From: an uncultured Collinsella sp.
GTDB lineage: Bacteria; Actinomycetota; Coriobacteriia; Coriobacteriales; Coriobacteriaceae
Assembly (NCBI GenBank): GCA_937982065.1
Contig: CALJMO010000041.1
Coordinates: forward strand, 1 to 6,319
Direction: 5' to 3'
DNA length: 6,319 nucleotides
A program made the position numbers and the translations under genes. A model generated the notes under the pieces. The model saw only the letters and a list, made by a program, of their open reading frames with translations, was not told the origin of the DNA and made no database searches. Below, piece by piece: positions 1-5,958 of this stretch (position 1 is the first letter of the stretch; each line of letters begins with the position of its first letter).

Positions 1-569
1 TCTCGGATCCCGACCACGCCATCGTCGATATTCGCAACGGCATCGTGAGCGGCCGCAAGGTCGGCGGTCCCGCCACCGATCTGGCACTCACGATCATGCA
101 CGACCCCAAGTATCGCGACCTGCCGTTTATTACGGGCTACGAGGGACGCGGCGCCGGCGGCAAGACGTTGGAGTCGGCGACGTACTTTATCCGCGAGGAT
201 AACGAGATTGTCGGCATGCTGTGTGTCAACACCGACCTTTCGGCCGTGCGCAACATCAACGCCATGGCCCAGCAGCTTATGGCCTGCTTCGACGCAGCGC
301 CGGTCCGCACGGAGCCCTCCCCCATCGAAGTCGAGAGCCTTTCGGAGTCCACACAGGAGCTCATCGACCGCAATATTTCCGAGCTGCTCGAAAGCCGCGG
401 GCAGGATGTCGCCTCGCTTGGACAGGCAGATCGCGTCGATGTTATCCGCCACCTTAACGGCAACGGCGTGTTTATGCTCAAGGGTGCCGTTGCCTGCGCC
501 GCCGCCGCGCTGGGCATCTCTGAGCCCAGCGTCTACCGCTACCTGCAAAAAGTTCGCAAGGAGGGCTAA
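1..569 (+). CDS. YheO/DauR-type transcriptional regulator, PAS-like + HTH (5' truncated)
   Basis: This is probably a DNA-binding regulator of the YheO/DauR type, with a PAS-like sensor domain followed by a C-terminal helix-turn-helix. The frame is open to the left edge (first full codon at base 3), and the residues before the GTG at 45 (HAIVDIRNGIVSGRKVGGP) already match the YheO PAS-like domain. That GTG is therefore internal and the true start lies outside the window. About 188 residues are visible; family members are roughly 210-240, so perhaps 30-50 are missing. The last ~45 residues carry the family's C-terminal signature: NGNGVFMLKGAVACAAAALG, then SEPSVYRYLQKVRKEG, where Ser-Val-Tyr-Arg-Tyr-Leu fits the recognition helix. 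In Pseudomonas, DauR controls D-arginine catabolism, but the ligand here cannot be told. It ends 146 bases before the U32 gene, so co-transcription is uncertain. Family is well supported; specific role unknown. Confidence 0.85.
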   Translation, partial: SDPDHAIVDIRNGIVSGRKVGGPATDLALTIMHDPKYRDLPFITGYEGRGAGGKTLESATYFIREDNEIVGMLCVNTDLSAVRNINAMAQQLMACFDAAPVRTEPSPIEVESLSESTQELIDRNISELLESRGQDVASLGQADRVDVIRHLNGNGVFMLKGAVACAAAALGISEPSVYRYLQKVRKEG

Positions 570-574
570 CCCAC

Positions 575-605
575 TGATCCCTTGGGGACGGAGGAAAACG
601 GATTA
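575..605. repeat. GGGGAC-type intergenic inverted repeat
   Basis: Just after the regulator's stop, TGATCC (575-580) faces GGATTA (600-605), five of six positions complementary, around a core reading TTGGGGACGGAGGAAAAC. The GGGGAC core recurs in the intergenic repeats near 3900 and 6230. This looks like a unit of a dispersed intergenic repeat rather than a terminator, since no T-run follows the right arm. The dispersed-repeat assignment is inference. Confidence 0.35.
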
Positions 606-664
606 GTTTTGCCTGAGGGGCTGCTGAAGACTTTGTCCTGCTTAGGCTGCGGGCATCGCCCATC

Positions 665-683
665 GCGACGTCGCCACTATACT
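665..683 (+). promoter_or_regulatory. possible promoter of the U32-RluA operon
   Basis: TATACT at 678-683 is one mismatch from the -10 consensus and lies 32 bases before the U32 start codon. No convincing -35 hexamer lies 16-18 bases upstream. Immediately upstream is a perfect 10-bp palindrome, GCGACGTCGC at 665-674, which could be a small operator or chance in GC-rich DNA. Only the -10 is decent evidence. Confidence 0.3.
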
Positions 684-715
684 TTTGAGTATCTGAGCAT
701 TTTGAAAGGCAGGAT

Positions 716-3211
716 ATGACCGCAACCGCCAGTCGAACCACCAACCGCAGGCCCGAGCTTTTGGCCCCCGCCGGAGGCCCCGAGCCCTTTGCCGCCGCAC
801 TCGCTGCCGGGGCAGACGCCATCTACTGCGGCATGGGCAGCTTCAACGCCCGCCGCAAGGCAACCAACTTTACCGATGAGGCCTTTGAGCAGGCCTGCCG
901 CGCCGCGCATCTGGCCGGCTCGCGCGTCTACGTCACGGTCAACATCGTCATCAAGCAGTCCGAGATGGGCGATGCGTTGCAACTCATCCACCGCTGCTCC
1001 ACGCTGGGCGCCGATGCCTTCATTATCCAGGACTGGGGCCTGTTCTTTGAGGTCAAGCGCACCATGCCCGGCATCGAGACACACATCTCGACCCAGGCGA
1101 ACATCCATGATGACCGTGGGACTATCTGGTGCCGCGAGCAGGGCGCCGACCGCGTGACCCTCTCGCGCGAGCTCTCCATCGACGAAATCGCTGCCATTCA
1201 CAATGCCGCGCCCGACGTTGACCTTGAGGTCTTTAGCCACGGCGCCATCTGCTTTTGTTACTCGGGCCTGTGCCTGCTGTCGAGCTTTGCCATGGCGGGC
1301 CGCTCGGCCAACCGCGGCATGTGCGCTCAGCCCTGTCGCCTGCCTTATGAGCTGATCGACGAGAACGGCCGCGCGCTCTCCCCCGCCGGCCGAGAGCGCG
1401 CTCTATGCCCGCGCGACACCAACACTTCGCAGCTCGTTCGCCGTCTATATGACGCCGGCGCCGCATCGCTCAAGCTCGAGGGCCGCATGAAGGCGCCCGA
1501 TTACGTGTATTCCATCGTCGACGTGTATCGTCATCAGATTGATGACATGCTGGCCGGAGCCACCGTTGCCAAGGACGAGGAAGCCGCCCGCCAGCGCCAG
1601 CTCAAGCGCTGCTTTAACCGCGACTTTACGCACGCCTATCAGGACGGCACCTCGGGCGACGAGATGATGAGCTATGAGCGTTCCAACAACCGCGGACAGA
1701 TCGTGGGCACGGTGCTGGGCAGCCGCCCGGCCAACCGCGATGTGCGCGGCCTCAAGCCCGACGACCGCCGTCGCCGCGCCGCCATCGCCCGCATTGAGCT
1801 GTTTGAGCCCGTGGGCAAGGGCGACCTGCTGGAGCTTCGCCACGATAACGAGTTTGACCAGTTCCTGACCACTATTGCCGCCGATGATGCCGCAGCCGGT
1901 GACGTCATCGAATGTCGCGTACCCCGCAGCATGCCCGAGGGCTGCCGCGTCCGCGTGATTCGCAGTCAGCGTGCCATCGACGCCGCCGGCGCCGCGCTCA
2001 AGCGCGATGTGCTGCGCCGCCGAGCTGTTGATGTGTCCGTCGTGGCGCGCCTGGGCGAGCCGCTTGCCGTCACGCTCACCTGCTGTGACAACCCCGCGCT
2101 CACCGCCACCGCCACGGGCTTCACCGTCGAGGCCGCCAAGACCCGCGCCATCGAGGCGGCAGACCTGGTTGAGCATGTGGGCCGCATGGGCTCCTCGCCC
2201 TTTGAGGCAGCGAGCTTTGATGTGGCGCTCGATGAGGGCTGCGGCATGGGCTTCTCCGCTGTGCACAAGGTGCGCGCCGCCGCTTGCAAGGCGCTGGAAG
2301 AGACCATTCTGGCGCCGTATGACGAGCGCGCCCGCACGCTCGAGCTGCCGGCGATTGTCACTAGTGATTCCCGCCCCGCGCCCGAGCACTACCGCGATGA
2401 ACCGCAGATCTGTGCCACCGTCACCTCGCTCGACGCCGCCGGGGCCGCTCGTGCCGAGGGTGCAACGCGCATCTACATGACCACCGACGCGCTCGATGCG
2501 GCTGAGCTCTCCCCCGCCGATGCGTTTGAGCAGGGCATCGTACCCGTACTCGATGAGGTCTGCCGCGCCGTTGACCACGCACGCATCGACCCGTGGGTTG
2601 TTGCCGGTGCCACGGTCGCTATTGGCAACATCTCTGAGCTTGCCCTGGCCGCCCAAGTTGGCGCCACGGCCGAGATTCGCTCTTGCCTGCCCGTGCACAA
2701 CACGCCTTGCATGGAGGCACTTGCCGAGCACGGAGCCGGTGCGTTTTGGCTCTCGCCCGAGATCACGCTCGACGAGATTATCTCGCTTGGCACCTTCGCG
2801 CCCGCAGCCCTGGGCATCACCGTGTTCGGCCGCCCGCGCGTTATGACGAGCGAGCACTGCATCCTGCAGGTAGCCAACGGTTGTATCCACGATTGCGCCA
2901 ACTGCCGCCTGCGCGCCCGCAAGCTGTCGCTCAAGAATATCGACGGCAAGGTCATGCCGGTGCGTACCGACGTCCACGGCCGCTCGCGCCTGTACGATGC
3001 CTACCCCATCGACCTCACGCCGCAGGTTCCGCAGCTGCTCGATGCCGGCGTGCGCCGTCTCATGGTCGACGGAACTCTGCTCGAGGCCGATGAAATTGGC
3101 CGTGCCGTCGCTCGTGTCCGCCGCGCCATTGAGGCAGCGCAGGCAGGTCGCAAGCCCGCTGCCCGCCTGCGCGGCGCCACCTCGGGCTGCATGTTTGTGG
3201 GAATTAGCTAA
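716..3211 (+). CDS. U32 family protein with two U32-like Cys modules (RlhA/TrhP/UbiU-UbiV superfamily)
   Basis: An 831-residue protein of family U32, annotated historically as collagenase-like peptidases. Characterised bacterial members are Fe-S proteins that hydroxylate RNA (RlhA on 23S rRNA, TrhP on tRNA) or act in O2-independent ubiquinone synthesis (UbiU-UbiV). ATG at 716 follows GAAAGG at 704-709 with 6-base spacing. Order: N-terminal barrel motif RPELLAPAGGPEPFAAALAA (12-31); U32 signature around 170-207 (EVFSHGAICF, YSGLC, SANRGMCAQPC) with Cys179, Cys186 and Cys203 in C-x6-C-x16-C spacing as in UbiU, plus Cys207; the SLKLEGRMKAPDYVYSIVDV stretch (251-270); a middle region (~300-545) that fits a DUF3656-like collagenase domain; and a C-terminal module (~565-810) with Cys715, Cys723, Cys727 and Cys730. 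It is longer than E. coli RlhA (~650). Its partner gene, an rRNA/tRNA pseudouridine synthase, favours RNA modification over proteolysis; the exact substrate is inference. There is no signal peptide or membrane segment, so it is cytoplasmic. Confidence 0.9.
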   Translation: MTATASRTTNRRPELLAPAGGPEPFAAALAAGADAIYCGMGSFNARRKATNFTDEAFEQACRAAHLAGSRVYVTVNIVIKQSEMGDALQLIHRCSTLGADAFIIQDWGLFFEVKRTMPGIETHISTQANIHDDRGTIWCREQGADRVTLSRELSIDEIAAIHNAAPDVDLEVFSHGAICFCYSGLCLLSSFAMAGRSANRGMCAQPCRLPYELIDENGRALSPAGRERALCPRDTNTSQLVRRLYDAGAASLKLEGRMKAPDYVYSIVDVYRHQIDDMLAGATVAKDEEAARQRQLKRCFNRDFTHAYQDGTSGDEMMSYERSNNRGQIVGTVLGSRPANRDVRGLKPDDRRRRAAIARIELFEPVGKGDLLELRHDNEFDQFLTTIAADDAAAGDVIECRVPRSMPEGCRVRVIRSQRAIDAAGAALKRDVLRRRAVDVSVVARLGEPLAVTLTCCDNPALTATATGFTVEAAKTRAIEAADLVEHVGRMGSSPFEAASFDVALDEGCGMGFSAVHKVRAAACKALEETILAPYDERARTLELPAIVTSDSRPAPEHYRDEPQICATVTSLDAAGAARAEGATRIYMTTDALDAAELSPADAFEQGIVPVLDEVCRAVDHARIDPWVVAGATVAIGNISELALAAQVGATAEIRSCLPVHNTPCMEALAEHGAGAFWLSPEITLDEIISLGTFAPAALGITVFGRPRVMTSEHCILQVANGCIHDCANCRLRARKLSLKNIDGKVMPVRTDVHGRSRLYDAYPIDLTPQVPQLLDAGVRRLMVDGTLLEADEIGRAVARVRRAIEAAQAGRKPAARLRGATSGCMFVGIS

Positions 3212-3226
3212 CCGAAAGGCTTACAC

Positions 3227-3886
3227 GTGAACGAAGAACCTCAAGTCCTCTACTGCGACGCCTGGCTCATGGCCATCGATAAGCCCGCCGGCATGATCGT
3301 CCACGGTGACGGCACCGGCGAGCGCACACTTACCGACTACGCCAGCGACCTGCTGCTGGCGATGGGCGACGGCTTTGCCGCGACCGACATGCAGCCACTC
3401 AACCGCCTGGACCGCAACACCACCGGCGTGGTGCTGTTCTCGCTCGACAAGCAGACGCAGCCCGCCTTTGACCAATTGGTCATCGACCACGCATTCAAAA
3501 AGCACTATCTGGCGCTCGCCGAGGGCAAGATCGACTGGAACGAGAAGCTCATCGACAAGCCCATCGCCCGCGACCGCCACGACAGTCGCAAGATGCGCGT
3601 CGGCGCCAGCGGCAAGCCGTCGCAGACGCGCGTCAAGGTGCTCAAGCGCCTTAAGAGCCGTCGAGGTCTGCCCACGCGTTCGTATATCGATGTCGAGCTG
3701 CTCACGGGTCGTAAGCATCAGATTCGCGTCCACCTGGCCAGCGAGCATCATCCCCTGGTTGGCGACGACCTGTACGGCACGCCGCGCCCCTGTGGATTGA
3801 TGCTCCACGCCCACAGCGTGTCCTTTACGCATCCCATTACCGGCGAGCACATCCACATCGAAGCCCCCTGCCCCTGGGAGCCCTAA
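3227..3886 (+). CDS. RluA-family RNA pseudouridine synthase
   Basis: A 219-residue enzyme converting specific uridines to pseudouridine in rRNA or tRNA. Start is GTG at 3227, preceded by GAAAGG (3214-3219) with 7-base spacing, the same SD as the U32 gene; the gap to that gene is 15 bases, so they are almost certainly co-transcribed. Motifs: AIDKPAGMIVHGDG (16-29); the catalytic-Asp motif NRLDRNTTGVVLFS (59-72) with Asp62 as nucleophile; HYLALAEG (93-100); GRKHQIRVHLASEHHPLVGD (161-180); and a typical end, LHAHSVSFTHPITGEH (193-208). No S4 RNA-binding domain is present, as in the similarly sized E. coli RluA and unlike RluC/RluD. Oddity: the residue before Arg-Leu-Asp is Asn59 where His is usual, and Lys163 stands where Thr is common in GR-T-HQIR. 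The catalytic Asp and the Arg of HQIR are intact, so it should be active. The target uridine cannot be assigned. Confidence 0.93.
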   Translation: MNEEPQVLYCDAWLMAIDKPAGMIVHGDGTGERTLTDYASDLLLAMGDGFAATDMQPLNRLDRNTTGVVLFSLDKQTQPAFDQLVIDHAFKKHYLALAEGKIDWNEKLIDKPIARDRHDSRKMRVGASGKPSQTRVKVLKRLKSRRGLPTRSYIDVELLTGRKHQIRVHLASEHHPLVGDDLYGTPRPCGLMLHAHSVSFTHPITGEHIHIEAPCPWEP

Positions 3887-3925
3887 AACCTGCCGAAAAG
3901 GGACAGGTTTATTTTGGCAGGTTTT
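3885..3925. terminator. inverted repeat / probable terminator after the pseudouridine synthase gene
   Basis: AAAACCTGCC at 3885-3894, starting inside the stop codon, pairs perfectly with GGCAGGTTTT at 3916-3925. Inside the loop, CAGGTTT (3904-3910) is a second partner for the same left arm (AAACCTG 3886-3892), so two alternative hairpins are possible. The T4 run in the right arm would suit a weak intrinsic terminator for the plus-strand operon. The GGGACAG core inside the loop also resembles the repeats near 6230, so it may be a dispersed repeat used as a terminator. Confidence 0.55.
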
Positions 3926-3940
3926 ATCTGGGCAAACGTC

Positions 3941-3978
3941 AAACCACCACAAAGGTTCCTGCCCTTTCGCGGTGGTTT
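3941..3978. terminator. stem-loop between convergent genes, probable bidirectional terminator
   Basis: AAACCACC (3941-3948) pairs with GGTGGTTT (3971-3978). After a short mismatch/bulge the stem continues with AAAGG (3951-3955) against CCTTT (3963-3967), leaving a 7-base loop. The arms end in A3 and T3-T4, so the structure could stop transcription from either side. It lies 55-92 bases after the pseudouridine synthase stop and 24-61 bases after the DeoR stop. The T-runs are short, so efficiency is uncertain. Confidence 0.6.
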
Positions 3979-4001
3979 TGGCCTTAGCCCGTCCCCTGCT
4001 G

Positions 4002-4748
4002 TTAGACCGTGATGACGTTGTCCATTGCCCGGTACTTGGCGGGGACCTCGCCTGCGGTAATAATCGTTGCGTCGCGGAAGTCCGCGAACTTGACGGGCGC
4101 CACCATGCCAAATTTACTGGCGTCCGAGATTACGAAGCGTTTGGCGGTATGGCGCATCGAGATACGCTTGACCTGTGCTTCCTCGATATCGGGCGCTGTG
4201 AAGCCCTGCTCGGCGGCAATGCCGTTAGAACCCCAAAAGCCACAGTTGAAGTTGTAGCGGTCTAAGGTTGCCAAGGCATCGGGCCCAACGAGCGCCTCGG
4301 TCTCAGGCTTGAGCTCGCCACCCAACACCACGGTGCGCATGCCGCGCAAAGCAAGGTGCTGAGCATGGAGCACGGAATCGGTCACATAGGTGACACCTTC
4401 AAGGTGTGGAAGATGCTCGATGAGCTTGAGCGTCGTCGAGCCCGAGTCGATGTATACAAAGCTCTCGGGCTCCACAAGCGCCGCCGCACGGGCGCAGATA
4501 CGCTCCTTGTCGTCGTTATGGAGGTCGCTGCGCTCATTGAGCGTTAGGTCGCGCGTCACGTGCGCGCGCTCAAGACTCGTCGCTCCACCGTGGACCTTGG
4601 CGATGCGGTGCGCTCGATCGAGCGTCTGCAGGTCGCGCCGAATGGTAGACGCCGTCACGCCCAGGGTATCGGCAAGCTCTGGCACAGTAACCGAGCCAGC
4701 CTGCTGCACCATCGACACAATCGCGTTGAGCCTATCTTCCGCAAGCAT
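4002..4748 (-). CDS. DeoR/GlpR-family transcriptional repressor
   Basis: A 248-residue repressor, the usual length for the family, which typically responds to a phosphorylated sugar. ATG is at 4748-4746 with a GAGGAGGAG SD just upstream. The N-terminal helix-turn-helix (1-55) has the classic VTVPELADTLGVTASTIRRD (20-39) and then KVHGGA (51-56). The C-terminal sensor domain (~75-235) shows the phosphosugar-binding fold: YIDSGSTT (99-106), VLGGEL (141-146), GSNGIAAEQGFTAPDIEEAQ (173-192), VISDASKFG (206-214). These lie close to the FruR/GlpR/LacR branch, but the effector cannot be assigned. It is the second gene of an operon with the oxidoreductase, 3 bases downstream, and probably regulates that operon. 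The decamer array upstream of the operon is the obvious candidate operator (inference). No key family residue appears to be missing. Confidence 0.93.
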   Translation of the reverse strand: MLAEDRLNAIVSMVQQAGSVTVPELADTLGVTASTIRRDLQTLDRAHRIAKVHGGATSLERAHVTRDLTLNERSDLHNDDKERICARAAALVEPESFVYIDSGSTTLKLIEHLPHLEGVTYVTDSVLHAQHLALRGMRTVVLGGELKPETEALVGPDALATLDRYNFNCGFWGSNGIAAEQGFTAPDIEEAQVKRISMRHTAKRFVISDASKFGMVAPVKFADFRDATIITAGEVPAKYRAMDNVITV

Positions 4749-4751
4749 CGC

Positions 4752-5831
4752 TTACTCCTCCTCGGGGTACACGACTCCCCAGTCGGCGCGGAGCTTGGTC
4801 ATAAGCTCCATAACATCAGAAGCATAATCCAGCAGCTCGCGCTTGGAGTCGTCGCCGGCAACCGCCTTCTCGAGGTCGGCCATCTCATAACACAGGGCAT
4901 AAGCCTCGGTGCCGGCGTGAACCTCCTCTCGGTGGCCGTCCGCAGTCCACACAATGGTCGCGTGATCGGCACGCGGATACTCGTTGACCTCGATATAGCA
5001 CTTGTCAAAGCTGATGACCGAGCGCTTGGGCTGTTTGGAGTGGAGCGTAAGGCTCACAACACCCAGCTGCTGCTCGGCATTACGGCATACGATACCGCCC
5101 GCAACATCAACACCGGTCTCACAGGTATTGCCCAGCGAAACGACCTCAGCGGGCTGGCTTGCCATAAAGAGGCGCATAACGGACAGGGCATACACGCCAA
5201 TGTCGAGCATGGCACCGCCAGCAAGGTTGCGATTGTAGAAACGGTTGGTCAGGTCGCCGTACTCCTTGTAGCTACCAAAGTTGAGCTGAGCGAGATTCAT
5301 GCGGCCGAACTCACCGGCATCCATGCGACGGCGTAGCTCGTGATACAAAGGCATGTGGAGCACCGTTGTAGCGTCCATAAGGACCACGTTATGCTCGTTG
5401 GCAATGGCTCGGGCCTCATCGAGCTCGGCAGAATTGAGGGTAATGGCCTTTTCGCAGAGCACGTGCTTGCCGGCTGCCAGCGCGGCGCGCAGGTAGGTGA
5501 TATGCGTGTTGTGCGGCGTGGTGATATAGACCGCGTCAATGTTCGGATCGGCATAGAGGTCCTCGACCGTGTCATAGACCTTTTCGATGCCATACTGCTC
5601 GGCAAAAGCTTGAGCCTTTGACAGCGTGCGGTTGGCGACGCCCGCAAGCTTGCGGCCGGCAAGAGCGAGAGACTGAGCCATCTGGTTGGCGATAATGCCG
5701 CACCCGATCACGGCCCAACGAAGCTCGGGAGCCGTAAAGATATCATCGGGGAACGGCTTACCCTGGACCGAAGCAAACGCTGCCTTTGCGGCTGCCGCGG
5801 AGTCAAGTGGAGCCTGCTTGGAATCTGCCAT
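4752..5831 (-). CDS. Gfo/Idh/MocA-family NAD(P)-dependent oxidoreductase
   Basis: A 359-residue dehydrogenase of the Gfo/Idh/MocA family, which oxidises or reduces sugars, polyols or similar substrates using NAD(P). The ATG at 5831-5829 is chosen because AGGAGG (5842-5837) lies 5 bases before it; the frame is open upstream to an ATG at 5888, adding 19 residues without a comparable SD. The Rossmann motif WAVIGCGIIANQMA (39-52) has GxGxxA at 43-48. The family EK motif is in HVLCEKAITL (123-132), Glu127-Lys128. The catalytic-region motif GGAMLDIGVYAL (205-216) has Tyr214 where many relatives have His, as in the glucose-fructose oxidoreductase / dimeric dihydrodiol dehydrogenase branch. An Ala-rich extension of ~35 residues precedes the Rossmann domain; it does not look like a signal peptide. 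First gene of the operon, before a DeoR repressor. Substrate unknown; myo-inositol, xylose or a rarer sugar are all possible. Confidence 0.92.
   Translation of the reverse strand: MADSKQAPLDSAAAAKAAFASVQGKPFPDDIFTAPELRWAVIGCGIIANQMAQSLALAGRKLAGVANRTLSKAQAFAEQYGIEKVYDTVEDLYADPNIDAVYITTPHNTHITYLRAALAAGKHVLCEKAITLNSAELDEARAIANEHNVVLMDATTVLHMPLYHELRRRMDAGEFGRMNLAQLNFGSYKEYGDLTNRFYNRNLAGGAMLDIGVYALSVMRLFMASQPAEVVSLGNTCETGVDVAGGIVCRNAEQQLGVVSLTLHSKQPKRSVISFDKCYIEVNEYPRADHATIVWTADGHREEVHAGTEAYALCYEMADLEKAVAGDDSKRELLDYASDVMELMTKLRADWGVVYPEEE
4755..4763 (-). promoter_or_regulatory. SD of the DeoR gene inside the oxidoreductase's last codons
   Basis: On the minus strand the oxidoreductase ends with three GAG codons and TAA (4754-4752). 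The GAGGAGGAG stretch is also the Shine-Dalgarno sequence for the DeoR ATG at 4748, with 3 bases between stop and start codon. This implies translational coupling of the two genes. Confidence 0.8.
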
Positions 5832-5836
5832 ATGTG

Positions 5837-5842
5837 CCTCCT
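5837..5842 (-). promoter_or_regulatory. SD that fixes the oxidoreductase start
   Basis: AGGAGG on the minus strand, 5 bases before the ATG at 5831. It is a perfect consensus and the main reason to prefer this start over the upstream in-frame ATGs at 5888 and 5849. Confidence 0.85.
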
Positions 5843-5880
5843 GAATCATGGATCGTCTTGCATTTCTGCCGTTTCTATAT

Positions 5881-5930
5881 TCGCACAACTATGCGCGTAT
5901 ATGCACGTATATGCGTATTTATGTGCAAAC
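5881..5930 (+). repeat. left arm of the decamer array (4-5 units, 10-bp period)
   Basis: Units start exactly 10 bp apart: ATGCGCGTAT (5891), ATGCACGTAT (5901), ATGCGTATTT (5911), ATGTGCAAAC (5921). A degenerate fifth, TCGCACAACT, starts at 5881. Consensus is about ATGCGYRWWW. One-turn spacing puts every unit on the same face of the helix, as expected for protein binding. It lies between the candidate promoter and the oxidoreductase start, so it would be at or just downstream of the transcription start. Operator function is inference. Confidence 0.7.
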
Positions 5931-5958
5931 AGTTATCATATAGCAATAGTTTGCACAT
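5921..5958. promoter_or_regulatory. central dyad with candidate -10 box of the oxidoreductase-DeoR operon
   Basis: ATGTGCAAAC (5921-5930) and GTTTGCACAT (5949-5958) form a perfect 10-bp inverted repeat around an 18-bp AT-rich centre. Within the centre, on the minus strand, TATGAT (5940-5935) is one mismatch from the -10 consensus and would start transcription near 5928, about 97 bases before the ATG at 5831. No good -35 is visible 16-18 bases further upstream (the 17-bp position reads CAAACA), which suits a weak or activator-modulated promoter. A repressor bound to the dyad would cover the -10 box. Confidence 0.5.

Noticed and set aside
651..661. Small GGGC-ATC-GCCC hairpin before the U32 gene
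   Set aside because: A 4-bp stem is expected by chance in this GC-rich context and has no T-run.
677..1240. 187-residue minus-strand open frame over the U32 gene start
   Set aside because: Antisense shadow of the conserved N-terminal U32 region with no recognisable domain.
1445..2977. 510-residue open frame antisense to the U32 gene
   Set aside because: Lies wholly inside a clearly conserved gene; its Gly/Ala/His/Arg-rich composition is what high-GC antisense codons give, and no motif or family resemblance is seen.
716..3211. Collagenase/peptidase function for the U32 protein
   Set aside because: The label is historical; the Fe-S cysteine pattern and the RNA-modification neighbour fit the hydroxylase-like members better, although protease activity cannot be strictly excluded from sequence.
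3221..4111. 296-residue minus-strand open frame over the pseudouridine synthase gene
   Set aside because: Crosses the convergent hairpins and overlaps both real genes; no recognisable domain.
4560..5336. 258-residue plus-strand open frame opposite the oxidoreductase and DeoR genes
   Set aside because: Spans the junction of two well-supported opposite-strand genes and shows no family motif.
5832..5888. Longer oxidoreductase start at 5888, adding 19 residues
   Set aside because: The ATG at 5831 has a perfect AGGAGG at 5-base spacing, while the upstream ATG has none and would place coding sequence next to the operator array.
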